A stretch of 64,000 nucleotides of DNA from Turritopsis dohrnii (GCA_027922465.2 BQMF02000305.1:372001-436000); one strand, 5' to 3'; positions 53,261 to 64,000 are shown, numbered from the stretch's first letter. Notes: generated from the sequence alone by a model not told the origin. Numbers and translations: made by a program.

Positions 53261-54596
53261 ACTGTTATTTTTCATAAAAAAAAAAAAAAAATACAACCTA
53301 TTGAAAATTGGGCACAATAACACCTCTTTAGACATAGAAATTAAAAATCGACACTAAAGATTTTGAAACATTATAAACAGTATACAGATATTATATGTAT
53401 ATATACTGTAGTTTTTGTATGGAAACCTAATAATGAAGTGATATCATAAAAATAATAATGTATATGGTTATCAAAATATTTCTAACATCTGGAATTTCAA
53501 TAACTTTATTTTGAAAGATGACATAAAAAAAGTGTTACTATGTATTTTTTTATCCACAAAATGTCCATTCCAAAAACAAGGAATATAAAAACTCTAACAA
53601 ATATATGAAATTTTATAGATCTTTATACGTTACAGATGTGTGTTTTATTAACTGTTGTCAATGTAACTACCTACAGCCTTGAAAATCGTGAGAAAATAGC
53701 TCAGCACGTAAGTTCCGAGCAAAATGGGCCATAGGCCGGCAAAATTTTGCCAATCTACAAAAGATTTTAGCTCGGCATTGCCGATCTGTCGCCATGTTAA
53801 GGTTGGCAATTTCGACTTTTACTCATCCACAAATCAGCAATTGTCAAGGATAAAAAACAATCATATTTTTTTTAAAAAAAACAAACTTATATTTCCCAGA
53901 ACCACAGTTGACTGGGTAAATGTTTCATAAACTAGTATGAAATCTTTACATTAAAAGTATTTTAACCTAAATTCTGCTATAGATTATATAATTGGTGTTT
54001 AACTAGCTAAATATCTCTATATACTTATTTTACGCCAAATTTTCTTAACTTGGTTATTCTCGCATCCGTAACCAAGACAGTCGAAGTTCCAAATTTTTAC
54101 TACTTTTTCAGTAACAGTCATGTTGTGCAGTTCAAGGAAAAATTATCTCAAACTCTGTTCACCTATACTACACACATATGCACTACACAAACTAATAAAT
54201 CTTTCTTCCTTGATTTATTCACTCGTATACGTGAATAATAGAACACCGGTGCTGTTGTATCATTTTTCTTCCTCTCAACTGTAGGTAAAACACACACCTT
54301 CACAGAGCTTCAATGTAAACAAGCATGTCTCTTGAAGGTTTCACTGCAAAAATAGATTTTTCAGAAAATATGTTTTTAAACACAGCATTTTGTCCATTTG
54401 ACCTTTAAGTATAATTTTAGAAGATTAATCTGAATTGTAGAATTTTTGATTTATTTGCTAAATCATTATCAGGACAGTGAAAATCAGTCTAAAAACAAAC
54501 TTTATCTCTTACAAAAATTGGAAAGATCTACATCAGAATATTTATGAATATTTAAGAAGAATTGCGATTATGCGTGCAAAGTTCTGATATATACCC

Positions 54597-55001
54597 TACC
54601 TTAACGAGATAAATTTGCGTGGACATATTTTCGCAGATGAATTTTTTTCCATTTCGCATGGGACATATTTTTGCGGATGGCCCAACTTCAAATAATTCGC
54701 GTGGACTAATTTTCGCGGATGGCAGTAGATAAAAATTTTTTTGTCTTCAAAATGTATTATACACAACCAAAAGTAATGAAAAACTAAAATACAGTGTTAA
54801 ATACAGTGTTAAACTAATCGCCCCGTTCATTATCTATACCCATTTTTTGAAATTCAAACATCTGTATTATATAGGAAAAAAATTAACATTTCACGGAGAC
54901 ATATTCTTGTGGATGAAGACATTGCAAACTTTTCGCGGAAATGGCCAAAATCCGTGAAATCCGCGAAAGTTTATCTCCCTGAAAATTTATCTCGTTAGGT
55001 A
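54597..55001. mobile_element. MITE with TACCTAACGAGATAAATTT-type ends
   Basis: The left end TACCTTAACGAGATAAATTT mirrors the right end AAATTTATCTCGTTAGGTA. The body has several TTTTCGCGGA and GGACATATTTT words in inverted pairs. Size about 405 bp. Confidence 0.7.
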
Positions 55002-56427
55002 CTTATCCACCACTGACATCCAACATTTTTCATTGCACTTGAGAAAATTATAAAACAAAATGGACATTTTTATAAACGAGATCAATAGCGTGTATTGTGT
55101 CTTCTTCATGTGATGATGATGATGATATGATGATATATTTCATTTTTAACTCGCAAAGCTATATACAGATAAAAACCACCGTTAAGGTGTAAAATAAATT
55201 CTCTTACAAATAAAAAGTGATAGCTAATTGTTACGAGAGGAAAAACCATAAGAGTAACTACTTAAAGCTAGAGATTATATGGAAACCTATCACTAGAATT
55301 TAATAAATTGGTATCAGTAATTCTAATTACTGAGATATGAGTAAGATTAACAATATGAACGTCAAAAATATGAGAGAAAAGAAAATATTGAACAGTTAAC
55401 ATATGAAATATAGATCCTGATAAAATATGTACATAAGAGCTAAAAAGAAAAAGAAATCTTAAATAAGAGATCAATAATCAACAAAATGATTGGGTTGTTA
55501 ATTTATTTTTGTGTTAAAGATTTCAAGTCTGGAAAATCAAATAGGCAATTAACAGTTATTAGGAAAAAAGGGGGCTCTGTAGCAGGGAAATGAAGAAAAA
55601 TAAAGATGAAGGGATAGAGAACGCAAGAAAAGACATAAGGAAGGAAAAACAGATGAAAAGAGTGGAGGTGAGAGAAATGAGCAGTGCTAGTCTTCAATAA
55701 TGTGGTGTCATCATTGATGTGTAATTATGTTCAGGTTGTTAGATAGAACAAGGTATATATTAATGTTATATATCAACTCAGTTACCTAAACAGCTTTGAC
55801 AAGGTTATTACCAAGAATATTAGATGGTCTGGAATTGTTAGATGATTTAGACGATATATTACTTGTCTATTTGTTGAATAACGTTAAAACATATTGCATA
55901 TAAATTTTGAACTCCAGTATTGTGCACATACATTACAAAATCTAACTTCCAGGACAGGAATCCGCTCAGGGAGCCCTCATTCTCCACTACCAATGTTCCT
56001 GAGAAAGCATACTCTGTCCGTCTAAAGCAAAGTGTTATTCTCAATAATGTCAACAAATCGAGAGATCCTTCAAAACTTTTTTTCAAAAAAAAAAATTTTA
56101 TCCCGTAAGTTTGAACCTGCTTATAAAGTTTGGTGGTTTGATATAATCAAAGTGGACATATATTGTAAATTTCAAAGTCATAAAATCATTAATGACCTTG
56201 AGTACAAAACTACTATAGAAATTATGACAATCAATATAAGTTTAAAGATATGAACACTTCTTTTGCAACATATTACATTCAATATTGTTGGGTGTAGTTT
56301 ATCATATTATCAACCTTGGCTATATTCACACTTCTTCTCAAAATTGCAACCAAAGTAGTCATTACGCAAGATTACTTTACAAAGAAAAGGAAAAAAAACA
56401 CGTTTTTTTCGAAGACAAACATTCAAA

Positions 56428-57231
56428 ATGAGTAGTAAAGGAGGTTTTGCCACTCGTCACCTTTATAAACTTGGCTGGAATGAAGGAAAGGGATTAGGAG
56501 CAAAGGAAAACGGTATTAAAGATGCTATTAAAGTTAAAATGAAGAGTAACAAAAGCGGTCTTGGTCTAGATGAAGGTGCTGAATTTACTTTTCACTGGTG
56601 GGACCACATATTTAATAAGGCTGCCAACTCCATAAAAGTAACTAGTAATGAAAATGGTGTGAAAATCGAAAAAAGTGTATCAAGTAAGAAAATTGAACCA
56701 ATGATTATTTCAAATAAGAAACCACTGAGAAGAAGCATAAACGGAAAACCTTTGCTATATGGCACTTTTGTTAAATCTGGAACGTATATTCCTGGTGATC
56801 AAAATGTAGACGAATCTAATGAAGGCACCACAGAAGAGAGTAGTGACGATGAGGAATGTTTTTCAGGGAAAGATACCCTTGAGGAGACATTCAAGTTAAC
56901 AGGATTAACGGGACATAAAGCAGCCCGCCATGGTCACAGATTAAGTGGGAAACTAAAACGAGTACAGGACCAAGAATTATCAAATGTGAATGCTGCTGTC
57001 AGTGAAAACATTAGTGGCAAAACTTGCCTTACTAAAAAGAGGAACAGGAAGCATCCTGAAACCGAACGTTTTACATCTGTTGAAAAGCAGTGCGTGGTAG
57101 TGGAAGATTCAGGAATGTCTGAAAGTATGGAAATTAAAAAGACAAAGAAGAAAAAAAAGAAAAGGAAAACAACATCAGAGGCAAACCATGAAACTTCAAG
57201 TATAAAGTCGAAGAAGAAGAAAAGAAAGTAA
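56428..57231 (+). CDS. GPATCH4: GPATCH4, nucleolar G-patch protein
   Basis: 267 aa in a single exon. The G-patch domain fills residues 1-47 (GGFATRHLYKLGWNEGKGLG, then AKENGI). It is followed by the family-specific FTFHWWDHIFNKAANSI, which parallels human FTNHWWNELFNKTAANL. A second conserved block near residue 165 is LTGHKAARHG, cognate to AHKAARLG. The C terminus is almost all Lys/Arg (KKTKKKKKKRK), a nucleolar targeting tail. G-patch proteins activate DEAH-box helicases; GPATCH4 is linked to DHX15 in the nucleolus. Human GPATCH4 is longer because of a repeated lysine-rich tail. There is no obvious AATAAA close to the stop. Confidence 0.9.
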   Translation: MSSKGGFATRHLYKLGWNEGKGLGAKENGIKDAIKVKMKSNKSGLGLDEGAEFTFHWWDHIFNKAANSIKVTSNENGVKIEKSVSSKKIEPMIISNKKPLRRSINGKPLLYGTFVKSGTYIPGDQNVDESNEGTTEESSDDEECFSGKDTLEETFKLTGLTGHKAARHGHRLSGKLKRVQDQELSNVNAAVSENISGKTCLTKKRNRKHPETERFTSVEKQCVVVEDSGMSESMEIKKTKKKKKKRKTTSEANHETSSIKSKKKKRK

Positions 57232-57413
57232 AGGGGGGAGTTGGGCTTTCTTGCATACAAAAATTTTCTTCGTTTGAATTTGAAGTTTTTTCAAAATCAA
57301 AGTTGTTTTTATGTTATAATTGTTTTCTCATTTGTTAAAACCCGATTAGAAGTTTATTAACGTTGTAAATATTATTAAAACAAACTCAGTTATCAATTAA
57401 ACTGATAACGTGA

Positions 57414-57661
57414 AGCCCGATTTCCATTCAACGTTGCTGTCCGCGCGGACAGCTTTTCATCCGTACAGACAGACAATTTTATAGCTGACTTCGACGTAGA
57501 ATAAGGAAGCAGAAAATTTTCAACATTTTCTTCGTCTGCTCAACGTTGATTTTATGCCAACACGATACACAATGCGCATGCCTATATTGATACACTATGT
57601 TAAAACTCGAAGTAGATATTCTACGTCCTCGCGGAATTTTTGTGGAATTAAAAGCAGGCTT
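57414..57661. mobile_element. Harbinger-type MITE downstream of GPATCH4
   Basis: The left end AGCCCGATTTCCATTCAACG resembles the complement of the right end (AGCCTGCTTTTAATTCCAC) and the TIR of Harbinger A (AGCATGGTTTCCATTCAG). Flanks are TGA and TAA. About 250 bp, non-coding. Confidence 0.55.
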
Positions 57662-57667
57662 AATATA

Positions 57668-57790
57668 CAGTATATCCTCGTTAACTGGGACTTTCAAGGA
57701 ACCTAGAAAATCTGTTCTACTTAAAGAATGTCGCAGTTAATCGGAGCTTCCGTTAAAAGTTAAAAAATTAGTAGAAAAGTAATACGTGCA
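57668..57790. mobile_element. Fragment of pogo/Tigger-like end
   Basis: ACAGTATATCCTCGTTAACT followed by GGGAC and, further on, GCAGTTAATCGGAG. This is the layout of one terminus of pogo/Tigger-type elements. A related piece (CTCTCGTTAATTGGGAC) lies at about 38237. The opposite end was not found for either. Confidence 0.4.
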
Positions 57791-58191
57791 AGTATCACAA
57801 GACTGAAAAGAAACATAACGTTGAACTCTTCCGTATTTTAACTGACTGAAAACATGTTTATTAGGAACCCCGCTGAACCTTCAATACTTACAAATATTTG
57901 ATGACTTCATGTTGAGTTTAGGAAGCTTGAGAAAATAGTATGAAAAATTGCTCTTACATCTCTTACGTAAGCAGTCCTAACTTTCGCGTATTTACCAAAA
58001 ACTGCCATGAAAACGACTCCAAAGACCCAAGTGAATATACGCCCTACAACCAATACTACTCCCACACACATTTGTTTCAAAATGTTTCAGGTGAATAGAA
58101 ACCAGTCTTCAAGAGTCAAGATACGAAATTATGTAGAAATTTTAATCCTCTGCTGCTAGGAATCTTATAGCCTAGATTCAGCAGTCATTGT

Positions 58192-58278
58192 CGCCTCAAG
58201 GGTGGAATCGAACCACTCCGACTTTCATCGGCTACGGGTTTGAAGCCCGCACTCCGGACCACCGAAGCTCATTGAGGC
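58192..58278 (-). tRNA. Selenocysteine tRNA, tRNA-Sec(TCA)
   Basis: An 87-nt minus-strand gene, the same length as human tRNA-Sec. The 5' acceptor strand GCCTCAATG faces TTGAGGC plus discriminator G at the 3' end, forming the long acceptor stem of tRNA-Sec. The anticodon arm CGGGCTTCAAACCCG contains anticodon TCA, which reads UGA. The long variable arm is CCGA TGAAAG TCGG. The T arm is GTGGTTCGATTCCACC with an intact B box. Eukaryotic tRNA-Sec genes use an upstream TATA and PSE; a TATA-like TATTCTAAA sits 25-33 bases upstream (58303-58311), and I could not confirm a PSE. No TTTT terminator lies close downstream, which is a caution. Confidence 0.92.
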
Positions 58279-58302
58279 GAATGATAACAGCATTTCACTC
58301 AG

Positions 58303-58311
58303 TTTAGAATA
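58303..58311 (-). promoter_or_regulatory. TATA-like element of tRNA-Sec gene
   Basis: TATTCTAAA on the minus strand at -33 to -25 from the tRNA-Sec start. The position fits the external TATA box of tRNA-Sec genes, but the sequence is a weak match. Confidence 0.35.
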
Positions 58312-59028
58312 CAATCATGTGTAAGATTGCGATTACTTGTGGTGCGCATGCAGATTAACTTTATGGAATATAAGTTTAAATTCCGTAAATTCCGCTAGTA
58401 ACCTATTGACACAAAATATTCTAAGGAGTCATTATTTTCTACCATAGCCCTCGCAATCTTAAAACAATACGATTGATGTTAAAACGCCATGCATTGACGA
58501 CGATGCATTGTCTGTCTCGGTTCACCACTGAACAGCCATATGATAGGCGTTGAGAGGATCTTCATTTGTTTTTAATTATTTTTCACTATTTAATTCCAAA
58601 CCCTTTAAGCCTGGTTCAGACCTCGGGGATTACGACGTACGACGAATACCTGCAAGCTGTATTTTAGATAGCTAGTATTTCGTTTGTAAAGTCATTGTAA
58701 TCTTTTGATTTTAGTGCGAACAGTTTGCGCTGACCCTATGGGCTTTTGTTGTTATTGTTTTTTTTTTTCACCTTCAGTAAATGTGCGCAATATATTAATG
58801 ATGGCGCGTCATACGGTCTGCCGAAAATCTTGCACACCTGTTGTCATTATCAATTAGCAACCATTTCTAATGTTCACTACTGTGTTTTTATTTAAATCGT
58901 TAAAAGATGGAGAAAAGAATGAACTTGCAGCAAAGTTGCTTTATAAAAAATTTACTTTCATTTTACTAGAATTTTCAGAAATAAGAACAAAATGGGGCCG
59001 AAACCTGAAACTGCGTCCTTAAAGCTAA
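58312..59028. other. Non-coding sequence with one Harbinger-like end
   Basis: AT-rich, without a gene. AAGCCTGGTTCAGACCTCGG near 58607 resembles a Harbinger terminus but I found no partner. The short hydrophobic frame at 58958-59200 runs into the next MITE and is spurious. Confidence 0.4.
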
Positions 59029-59148
59029 CCCAGTGGGCAAAATCGTCAAAAGCCACTGTGACGGAGAGCACTTTTATTGAAATTGTGTGTATATTTCTAT
59101 AGAAATGCACTCCTTTGCAAAGATTTTTAACAATTGTGCCGACTGGGA
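59029..59148. mobile_element. Hairpin MITE, family hp-1, copy 7
   Basis: CCCAGTGGGCAAAATCGTCA at the left and TTTTTAACAATTGTGCCGAC then TGGG at the right, with ATTTCTATAGAAATGCACTC in the middle. One of the best preserved copies. Confidence 0.8.
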
Positions 59149-59605
59149 AGAATATACATTTTGCGATCGATCCTCTGAGTATTCGGCTGTTGTTACTCAC
59201 GTCTCAAAAACAAAATGGTGACCGATCTCTCAACTTTGAGGCATGGAAAATCAAAAGGGATTTAACCGTTATGTTTTTTTTGTTCCCTGAATAGTTTCAT
59301 TGACATATGTGTTGCTGTGGCTAGTTCTTTTGAAATCTGGTAGGCTTTGCAAAATACCACACGGTGAAAGCAAAACAGATGGAATCAAAATTATATACAA
59401 CCTGATTCTCAACAACAATCGTGGTATTAGACGCATTTTTCTAAGAACATCACAACAAGAAGCAGATGCAAATTATCCATTGTTTTATGTGTAGTTTCAA
59501 ACAAAGAAAAAACCGACAAAATGGAAACCAACAGTCAGTGCGGTCGCTGACTATATAAAGATAATAGGCTATTGCGAATAGTACTAAGCGTTGCAGTGTG
59601 CCGCT

Positions 59606-59716
59606 GCCAGTAGGGAAAATCATCAAAAAGGCCACTGTGACGGAGAGCACTTTTATTGAAATTGTGTGTAGAAATGCACTCCTTCACATAGATTTTTAAC
59701 AATTGTACCGGCTGGG
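59606..59716. mobile_element. Hairpin MITE, family hp-1, copy 8
   Basis: Very close to copy 7, about 460 bp downstream: GCCACTGTGACGGAGAGCAC then TTTTATTGAAATTGTGTGTA. It lacks a short central piece present in copy 7. Confidence 0.8.
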
Positions 59717-60140
59717 ATTAGAACACTAAGAAATGGATTGAGCATGTTGACTAATATCAAAATGGTGAACAAAAACTTAATCTTTTTTAGTCATTCTTTA
59801 TTTTGAATGCTAGCTTCAATTATAGGATTAACTCAGCTATTGAGATCATGGATTTGTTGCTATAGAAATGAATTTACATTGCAAATGCTTTCAATAAGGA
59901 AAACAGATGCTTTGATGCATCTAAATTTTAATTGATCATAATATTCTAGTGTTTCTTAAGTATATATAGTATTATTGACACGTCTTCGTTTTAACCTCAG
60001 CGCTTTCGGAACTGTGGTTTTGTACACGCAACACTGCATTAAGGTTTGTATTTATCTGATTCCAGTCGCTATTTACGCTGTTCACGGGTTTTTCTGATTA
60101 GTTTAAAGGCCAATTCACATATACGAACTTATTGTTGTAA

Positions 60141-60886
60141 AGCTACATTCACATCAACGTATTTTTTTTTTACGTAAGATCGTACATAAGGGGGAATGTT
60201 TATTCATTCTCTTCAGTTCATTAAAAACTTAACGTAACATGTGACACTACTTACGTGCAACTTCAGCTGCTACGAGCAAACGTTTTTGCTTGTATGAAAG
60301 ACGACATAAGGGTATACGAGTCTTTTTTCAATCAACATAATCGAGAAGTCAATTTAAAATCAATTGAAGTTACCGGAAATTTCTCTTCAATCAGATATTT
60401 TAGCAGAGATGAAAGTTGAAACACATGGAACAGAGATTTGCCTGTACAAGTTCGTAATTCTGATGCAGACTCTTTTATTCTTAATCCAACATTGTCGCTA
60501 CTGAATTTTTATGATGGCTTATTAAGCGGCACCGCCATGTTGAAATATGATTTGAACCAGTTGATATACGCTACCTACGTATAAGAAAACTGTATGTAAG
60601 CTAAAATACTTTACTTTCCTTACGTTAAACTTTTACATAGCTACATTCACATGTACGTACATTTTTTTAATGTAAGAGGTAAGGGGGAATGTCTATTCAC
60701 TCTCTTGGGTTACGTAAAAATTTAACGTAACATCTTATTGTGCAACTTGCGCTCTTTCGTCAGGTTTTCTTGAAAGCAAAATGTTTTGCTCGTAAGAAAC
60801 ATGACGTAACACGTTCCTTACGTTACGTACGTGTGAATGTAGCTTATAAGTCTTTCATAAAAGAATATGTACATGTGAATGTAGCT
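60141..60886. mobile_element. Harbinger-type MITE containing a second copy of its own family
   Basis: The outer ends AGCTACATTCACA (60141) and its complement (to 60886) are flanked by TAA on both sides (60138-60140, 60887-60889), matching PIF/Harbinger target choice. A second full element with the same ends, 60639-60844, lies inside it. The body has many TACGTAAG and CTTACGT words. Non-coding. Confidence 0.7.
60639..60844. mobile_element. Inner MITE copy, 206 bp
   Basis: Ends AGCTACATTCACATGTACGT and the complement AGCTACATTCACACGTACGT. The body matches the first part of the outer element (GGGGGAATGTCTATTCACTC against GGGGGAATGTTTATTCATTC), so one family member landed in another. Confidence 0.75.
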
Positions 60887-60889
60887 TAA

Positions 60890-62125
60890 GAAAGTTGACC
60901 TAACTGCTGACGAATGAAAAGAAGGAAAAAAACATTTGAAATGACGTCAAAAAGTGTTCGATTTGTCCGATTTGTTTAAAAATCTATAGGGAGTAAACAT
61001 GGCAGCTTTTGAAAATGAAACGTTTTGTGGATTGGTTAAGCGCTATTTCCACGACCACGTTTGATCGAAATTTTTCTAGCGAAAATATTAGAGGAGAACA
61101 ATTTCTGCTAGAAATATTTCGATAATAGAATTCCACATAAAAAAATTGAACTTTATTAGCTGGTTTTCATATTCAATAGGAGATTAACAATACAGAAGTA
61201 AGTTTGAAAGCAACCACAAGTAGAAACCGTCTGCTATAATTCTTTTTTCTGAATTGTTCGATAGGATTGCTATTAGAGGAGACCTCAGACTACCAAAATC
61301 TGCCAGGTGACTTTTTTTGGAAATGCCTGTATGTCACGTGATTAATGACGTCATTATTCACGGTCAGTAAAAATTTTAGTCATATCAAAAGTCATATTAT
61401 TATATATCAATCAAAAGATCTTTTAAAATGGAACAAAAATTGTATAAAAACATATGCCTGAAAATTTAGTCCTGAGGTTTTATAGGTCCTTGAAAATTTT
61501 GATAACGTCATAGAAAAAGACCTGAAAAAATCTTGCAAATTAATCTATTTGGCTAATTTTCGACTATTTGTGACATGTAACCCCTCAATTTTGGTCAGAA
61601 TTTGGTTTCTGATCTTTTCCACATAAGTAAATTCCCTGGGCAAAAACTGCTGACTCGGCAGTTTCATTTCTTTTCATAAAAAAGTGTTTTCACTTGGGCA
61701 TTTTGATATTATTATTATTATTAGAATATTCATTATTGACGATACGATAGTTTGACATCCTTTTCGATCTTTTGATACGGCTGTCGGGCGGCTTCCACAT
61801 GAGCGTTTTACACATTGATATTTTTTGCTATTCGCAAGTACAGATCACAAGGAAGAAATTTTCTTGAACTGAGTCATGTATAGATAGTTACAGTTACTTT
61901 GAATTTAAGTTCTGGCTCATGTCAACAACTGACGGAACATAATTGTTGAGTCAACAAAATATTAATTGACAATTTTTTCTTTAGCCGTTTGCCGATTTAA
62001 TAATAATTGACTAATGTAATATTAATTGACTAAATCTGTAGATTGCGTTTCACCTTAATTGTGTTGAGTTTGGCGGCATTTTACACCGTTCTAAATTGGT
62101 GCATTTAAATTCGTATACCAAATAC
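60890..62125. other. Non-coding stretch
   Basis: No gene-like frame. It contains an ATT microsatellite near 61710-61725, a TCACGTGATTAATGACGTCA patch at 61334 and otherwise anonymous AT-rich sequence. Confidence 0.45.
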
Positions 62126-62359
62126 AAAATGCCGTTCACTATCACTGCTTATTTCGAACAATGTTTAATATCCCAAACGATTGATAACATGAACAAATTT
62201 AGCCCAGTAAAGCTAATTGACCCGATTCAAGGTCTTAATAACTGCATAAAAACTATTACCAATTTAGATGCGGAATCATGTAAAAACGAGTTATCTCACT
62301 GTTTTGATACTCAAGATTGCATATACCTACCGATTACAAACCTTACAAAACTTAATTAA
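62126..62359 (+). CDS. Small ORF of unknown function
   Basis: An ATG at 62126 (second methionine of a slightly longer frame from 62096) gives about 77 codons with balanced codon use: MPFTITAYFEQCLISQTIDN, then SPVKLIDPIQGLNNCIKTIT, ending ITNLTKLN and TAA. It looks more protein-like than neighbouring frames. There is no domain, splice site or family I recognise. It could be an exon, a short gene or chance. Confidence 0.3.
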   Translation, partial: KMPFTITAYFEQCLISQTIDNMNKFSPVKLIDPIQGLNNCIKTITNLDAESCKNELSHCFDTQDCIYLPITNLTKLN

Positions 62360-62374
62360 AAACTTCCTAAGTTC

Positions 62375-62612
62375 TAGTAAGTAAGTAACCGAGAGTTTTT
62401 AGCCCTTGGGCTTACAATCGTAAAAAGAGGCTCTTCCAACAAGTAGGTGAATAACCGCCTAGCACACGTATAGCAGGTCAGTGTGCATTCCGATCGCGCT
62501 CCTAAGGTAAGCAACTAAGTGAGTAACTGGGGTTTTTACTTCTTGGGACCGTAACGGTTGGTTCTTTCGCCCACCGACTTGCAACTAAGCTAACATACCA
62601 AATACGTATAAC
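62375..62612. repeat. Two-copy diverged direct repeat, about 120 bp each
   Basis: The words AGTAAGTAACCGAGAGTTTTTA (62391) and AGTGAGTAACTGGGGTTTTTA (62519), each followed by CTTGGG about 5-8 bases on, show a duplicated unit. It is GC-richer than its surroundings. Identity unknown. Confidence 0.5.
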
Positions 62613-62639
62613 ATTTTTCTAATTTGCCCAAGGCCAGTG

Positions 62640-62890
62640 CACAGTCAGTCAATGGCTCCCAATGGGCTGATACGCTGGTTTTGAAGCGCATCGGAGTGGA
62701 GTATCGAGATACGACATGACTGGACTCAAACACGGGTCACAGCGGTCGCACTCAAAGCTGCTAACCACTACTTTATCGCTGCAAAGAGGGTGGACGTGCT
62801 GCTTTTAAAGCGTAACGGAGTTGAGTATCCAGGTAACATGACTAGAGATTGTACATAGCTCGCAGCGTTTTCACTCGAAGGTACTAACCA
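62640..62890 (-). repeat. Pair of tRNA-derived SINE-like units
   Basis: On the minus strand two units of about 120 bp share GTTAGYASCTTYGAGTG, CGCTGYGA, an AGTCATGT word and GATACTCMACTCCGWTRCGC. The first part has a tRNA-like A box (TAGTGGTTAGCAGC) and B box (TGTTTGAGTCC). This is the layout of a tRNA-headed SINE, here in tandem. Confidence 0.55.
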
Positions 62891-64000
62891 AAGAACCACC
62901 ACTGAACAATCAGTTGAAAAAATTAAACATACCTTACTCTTACACTTACTTCCCTAGATAGATAAATTAATTTTTGTTCTGTCAACATACACAGTCTGGA
63001 ATCTGCTGGTATTTCGTATGCTAATCTAGATTACAGTAAAGTAGGCTAAAATTTCCTGTCATTTTTCAACTGTGTCATTCTGGTTAACTGACGATTATTG
63101 TTGGGTTCTTGGATTATTTTCGATAATTGATTAAATGGAAACAAAGAGGAACTAAAAAAATGTTTTATAACAACAATGGGCTCGTTTTTTGTCATACCTT
63201 AGGTTGAAAAGAATTTTGCTCGCAACCCAGCTACTGAACGGCGCCTGAGAATCACCCTCAAAAAAAATTTCGTACCCTTACTTAAGAGTGAGGTGACGCG
63301 GGTTTCGCGCGGCTTCCACAGTACAAATAGGATATTTAAACATTCCAAGACCTTCCATGCAACGTTCATTGATAGCAGCTCTATTAAGCCTGAAAAAGCT
63401 TCCCTAAATAAACATTAACAGTGAATAAAAAAAATACAAAAAACAGAAAAAACAGAAAGTTCCACGTGATATCAAATGCAACTCCAATTTTGGAATTCAC
63501 TTTTTACCCTTTAGTTGAACAACAAAGCACAATGTTAAATTCCCTAGTTGACGTTATGCACATAGATGACGTCTTGCGTAGTCAGAAAAAGAAAAACTTC
63601 CTATTTCCGACTACGCAAGACGTCATCAGCTACAATCAATTTGCAAGTGATTTCAATTTGACAAGGTCGCAGCATCAGCAATACATATAATGACATAGTA
63701 AAATTTTGGAACCCAAATGTACATATAAGAACCTTTGCAGTAGTTACAACGGAATGTTTTTTCTTACGTAACAAAATCAGCGTAGGCAACGAAATATGCA
63801 TTCTTTAACCAGCCATGAAAAAATGGTATGGTTAATTTGCATTGCCTATCATACAAAACAACAAAACGCGATTTTGCCTGAAAATCGGTGAATAAACTTG
63901 AATGAACTTTCTCATTCCTAACTGAAGCGTAAAAACCATTAAATAAAACAAAAAATTCAAAAGAACATGAGAAAGCACAGGAAATGCTTGATTCATTGCT
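62891..64000. other. Unassigned end of window
   Basis: Apart from the hairpin at 63566-63626 I see no supported feature. A Lys/Asn-rich frame at 63421-63690 starts with a homopolymer-rich stretch and has no family match. Confidence 0.4.
63566..63626. repeat. Perfect 19-bp inverted repeat with TGACGTC core
   Basis: GATGACGTCTTGCGTAGTC on the left and GACTACGCAAGACGTCATC on the right, separated by a 20-odd-base A/T-rich loop. Each arm holds the CRE-like palindrome TGACGTC. The surrounding 89-codon frame (63421-63690) reads straight through and is not convincing as a gene. Confidence 0.75.

Larger units (their letters stand above)
51942..56427. other. Divergent intergenic region between CASTOR and GPATCH4
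   Basis: 4.5 kb with no convincing gene. It contains two MITEs (53138-53260 and 54597-55001), a 14-A run near 53278, an ATG-repeat microsatellite at about 55112-55135, and many short AT-rich frames. Promoters of both flanking genes must be here. A frame pair at 55859-56108 on both strands is open but matches nothing I know. Confidence 0.5.

Noticed and set aside
56934..57260. A Phe-rich 108-aa minus-strand ORF
   Set aside because: It is the antisense of the lysine-rich tail of GPATCH4 (AAG/AAA read as CTT/TTT).

Overview
The window is AT-rich animal DNA with spliced genes, GT-AG introns of roughly 0.3-7 kb, degenerate TTAGGG-type telomere-like repeats and many DNA transposons. My best guess is a non-bilaterian invertebrate, probably a cnidarian (medusozoan). 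This is an inference from gene content and transposon flavour, not from a database match.

Layout. Positions 1-20.2 kb are a transposon island: a decayed LINE on the minus strand; small fold-back elements with telomere-like repeats; then four terminal-inverted-repeat (TIR) DNA elements almost end to end. These are a 3.15-kb Mutator-like element with 9-bp target duplications (3704-6856) that carries three spliced macro-domain exons; a TTAA element (6884-7981); a PIF/Harbinger element with a 128-bp satellite (8007-10584); and a Kolobok-like element with a minisatellite (10895-13581). A defective Ty3/gypsy element with 97-bp LTRs follows (15471-20199).

From 21 kb on there are four host genes and a tRNA gene, reconstructed by splicing. 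HSF2BP/MEILB2, the meiotic BRCA2 localizer, is on + (21370-26215, 12 coding exons, 365 aa). RMND1, a mitochondrial translation factor, is on + (27145-39230, 11 exons, 337 aa). CASTOR, the cytosolic arginine sensor for mTORC1, is on - (51941-42394, 9 exons, 424 aa). GPATCH4, a nucleolar G-patch protein, is on + (56428-57231, one exon). A selenocysteine tRNA gene is on - (58278-58192). HSF2BP and RMND1 are head-to-tail, RMND1 and CASTOR converge, CASTOR and GPATCH4 diverge.

The introns are loaded with transposons. RMND1 intron 9 holds a complete 3.7-kb PIF/Harbinger with an apparently intact transposase and MADF gene. The last CASTOR intron holds a 2.87-kb pogo-like element, itself split by a second complete Harbinger (3.04 kb). 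Both Harbingers have TAA target duplications and convergent transposase and MADF genes. Short hairpin MITEs, tRNA-derived repeats and microsatellites fill much of the rest. The last 6 kb hold nested MITEs, SINE-like repeats, a perfect 19-bp hairpin and two short ORFs I do not recognise.

All gene names rest on remembered family sequence patterns and exon logic. No search was run.
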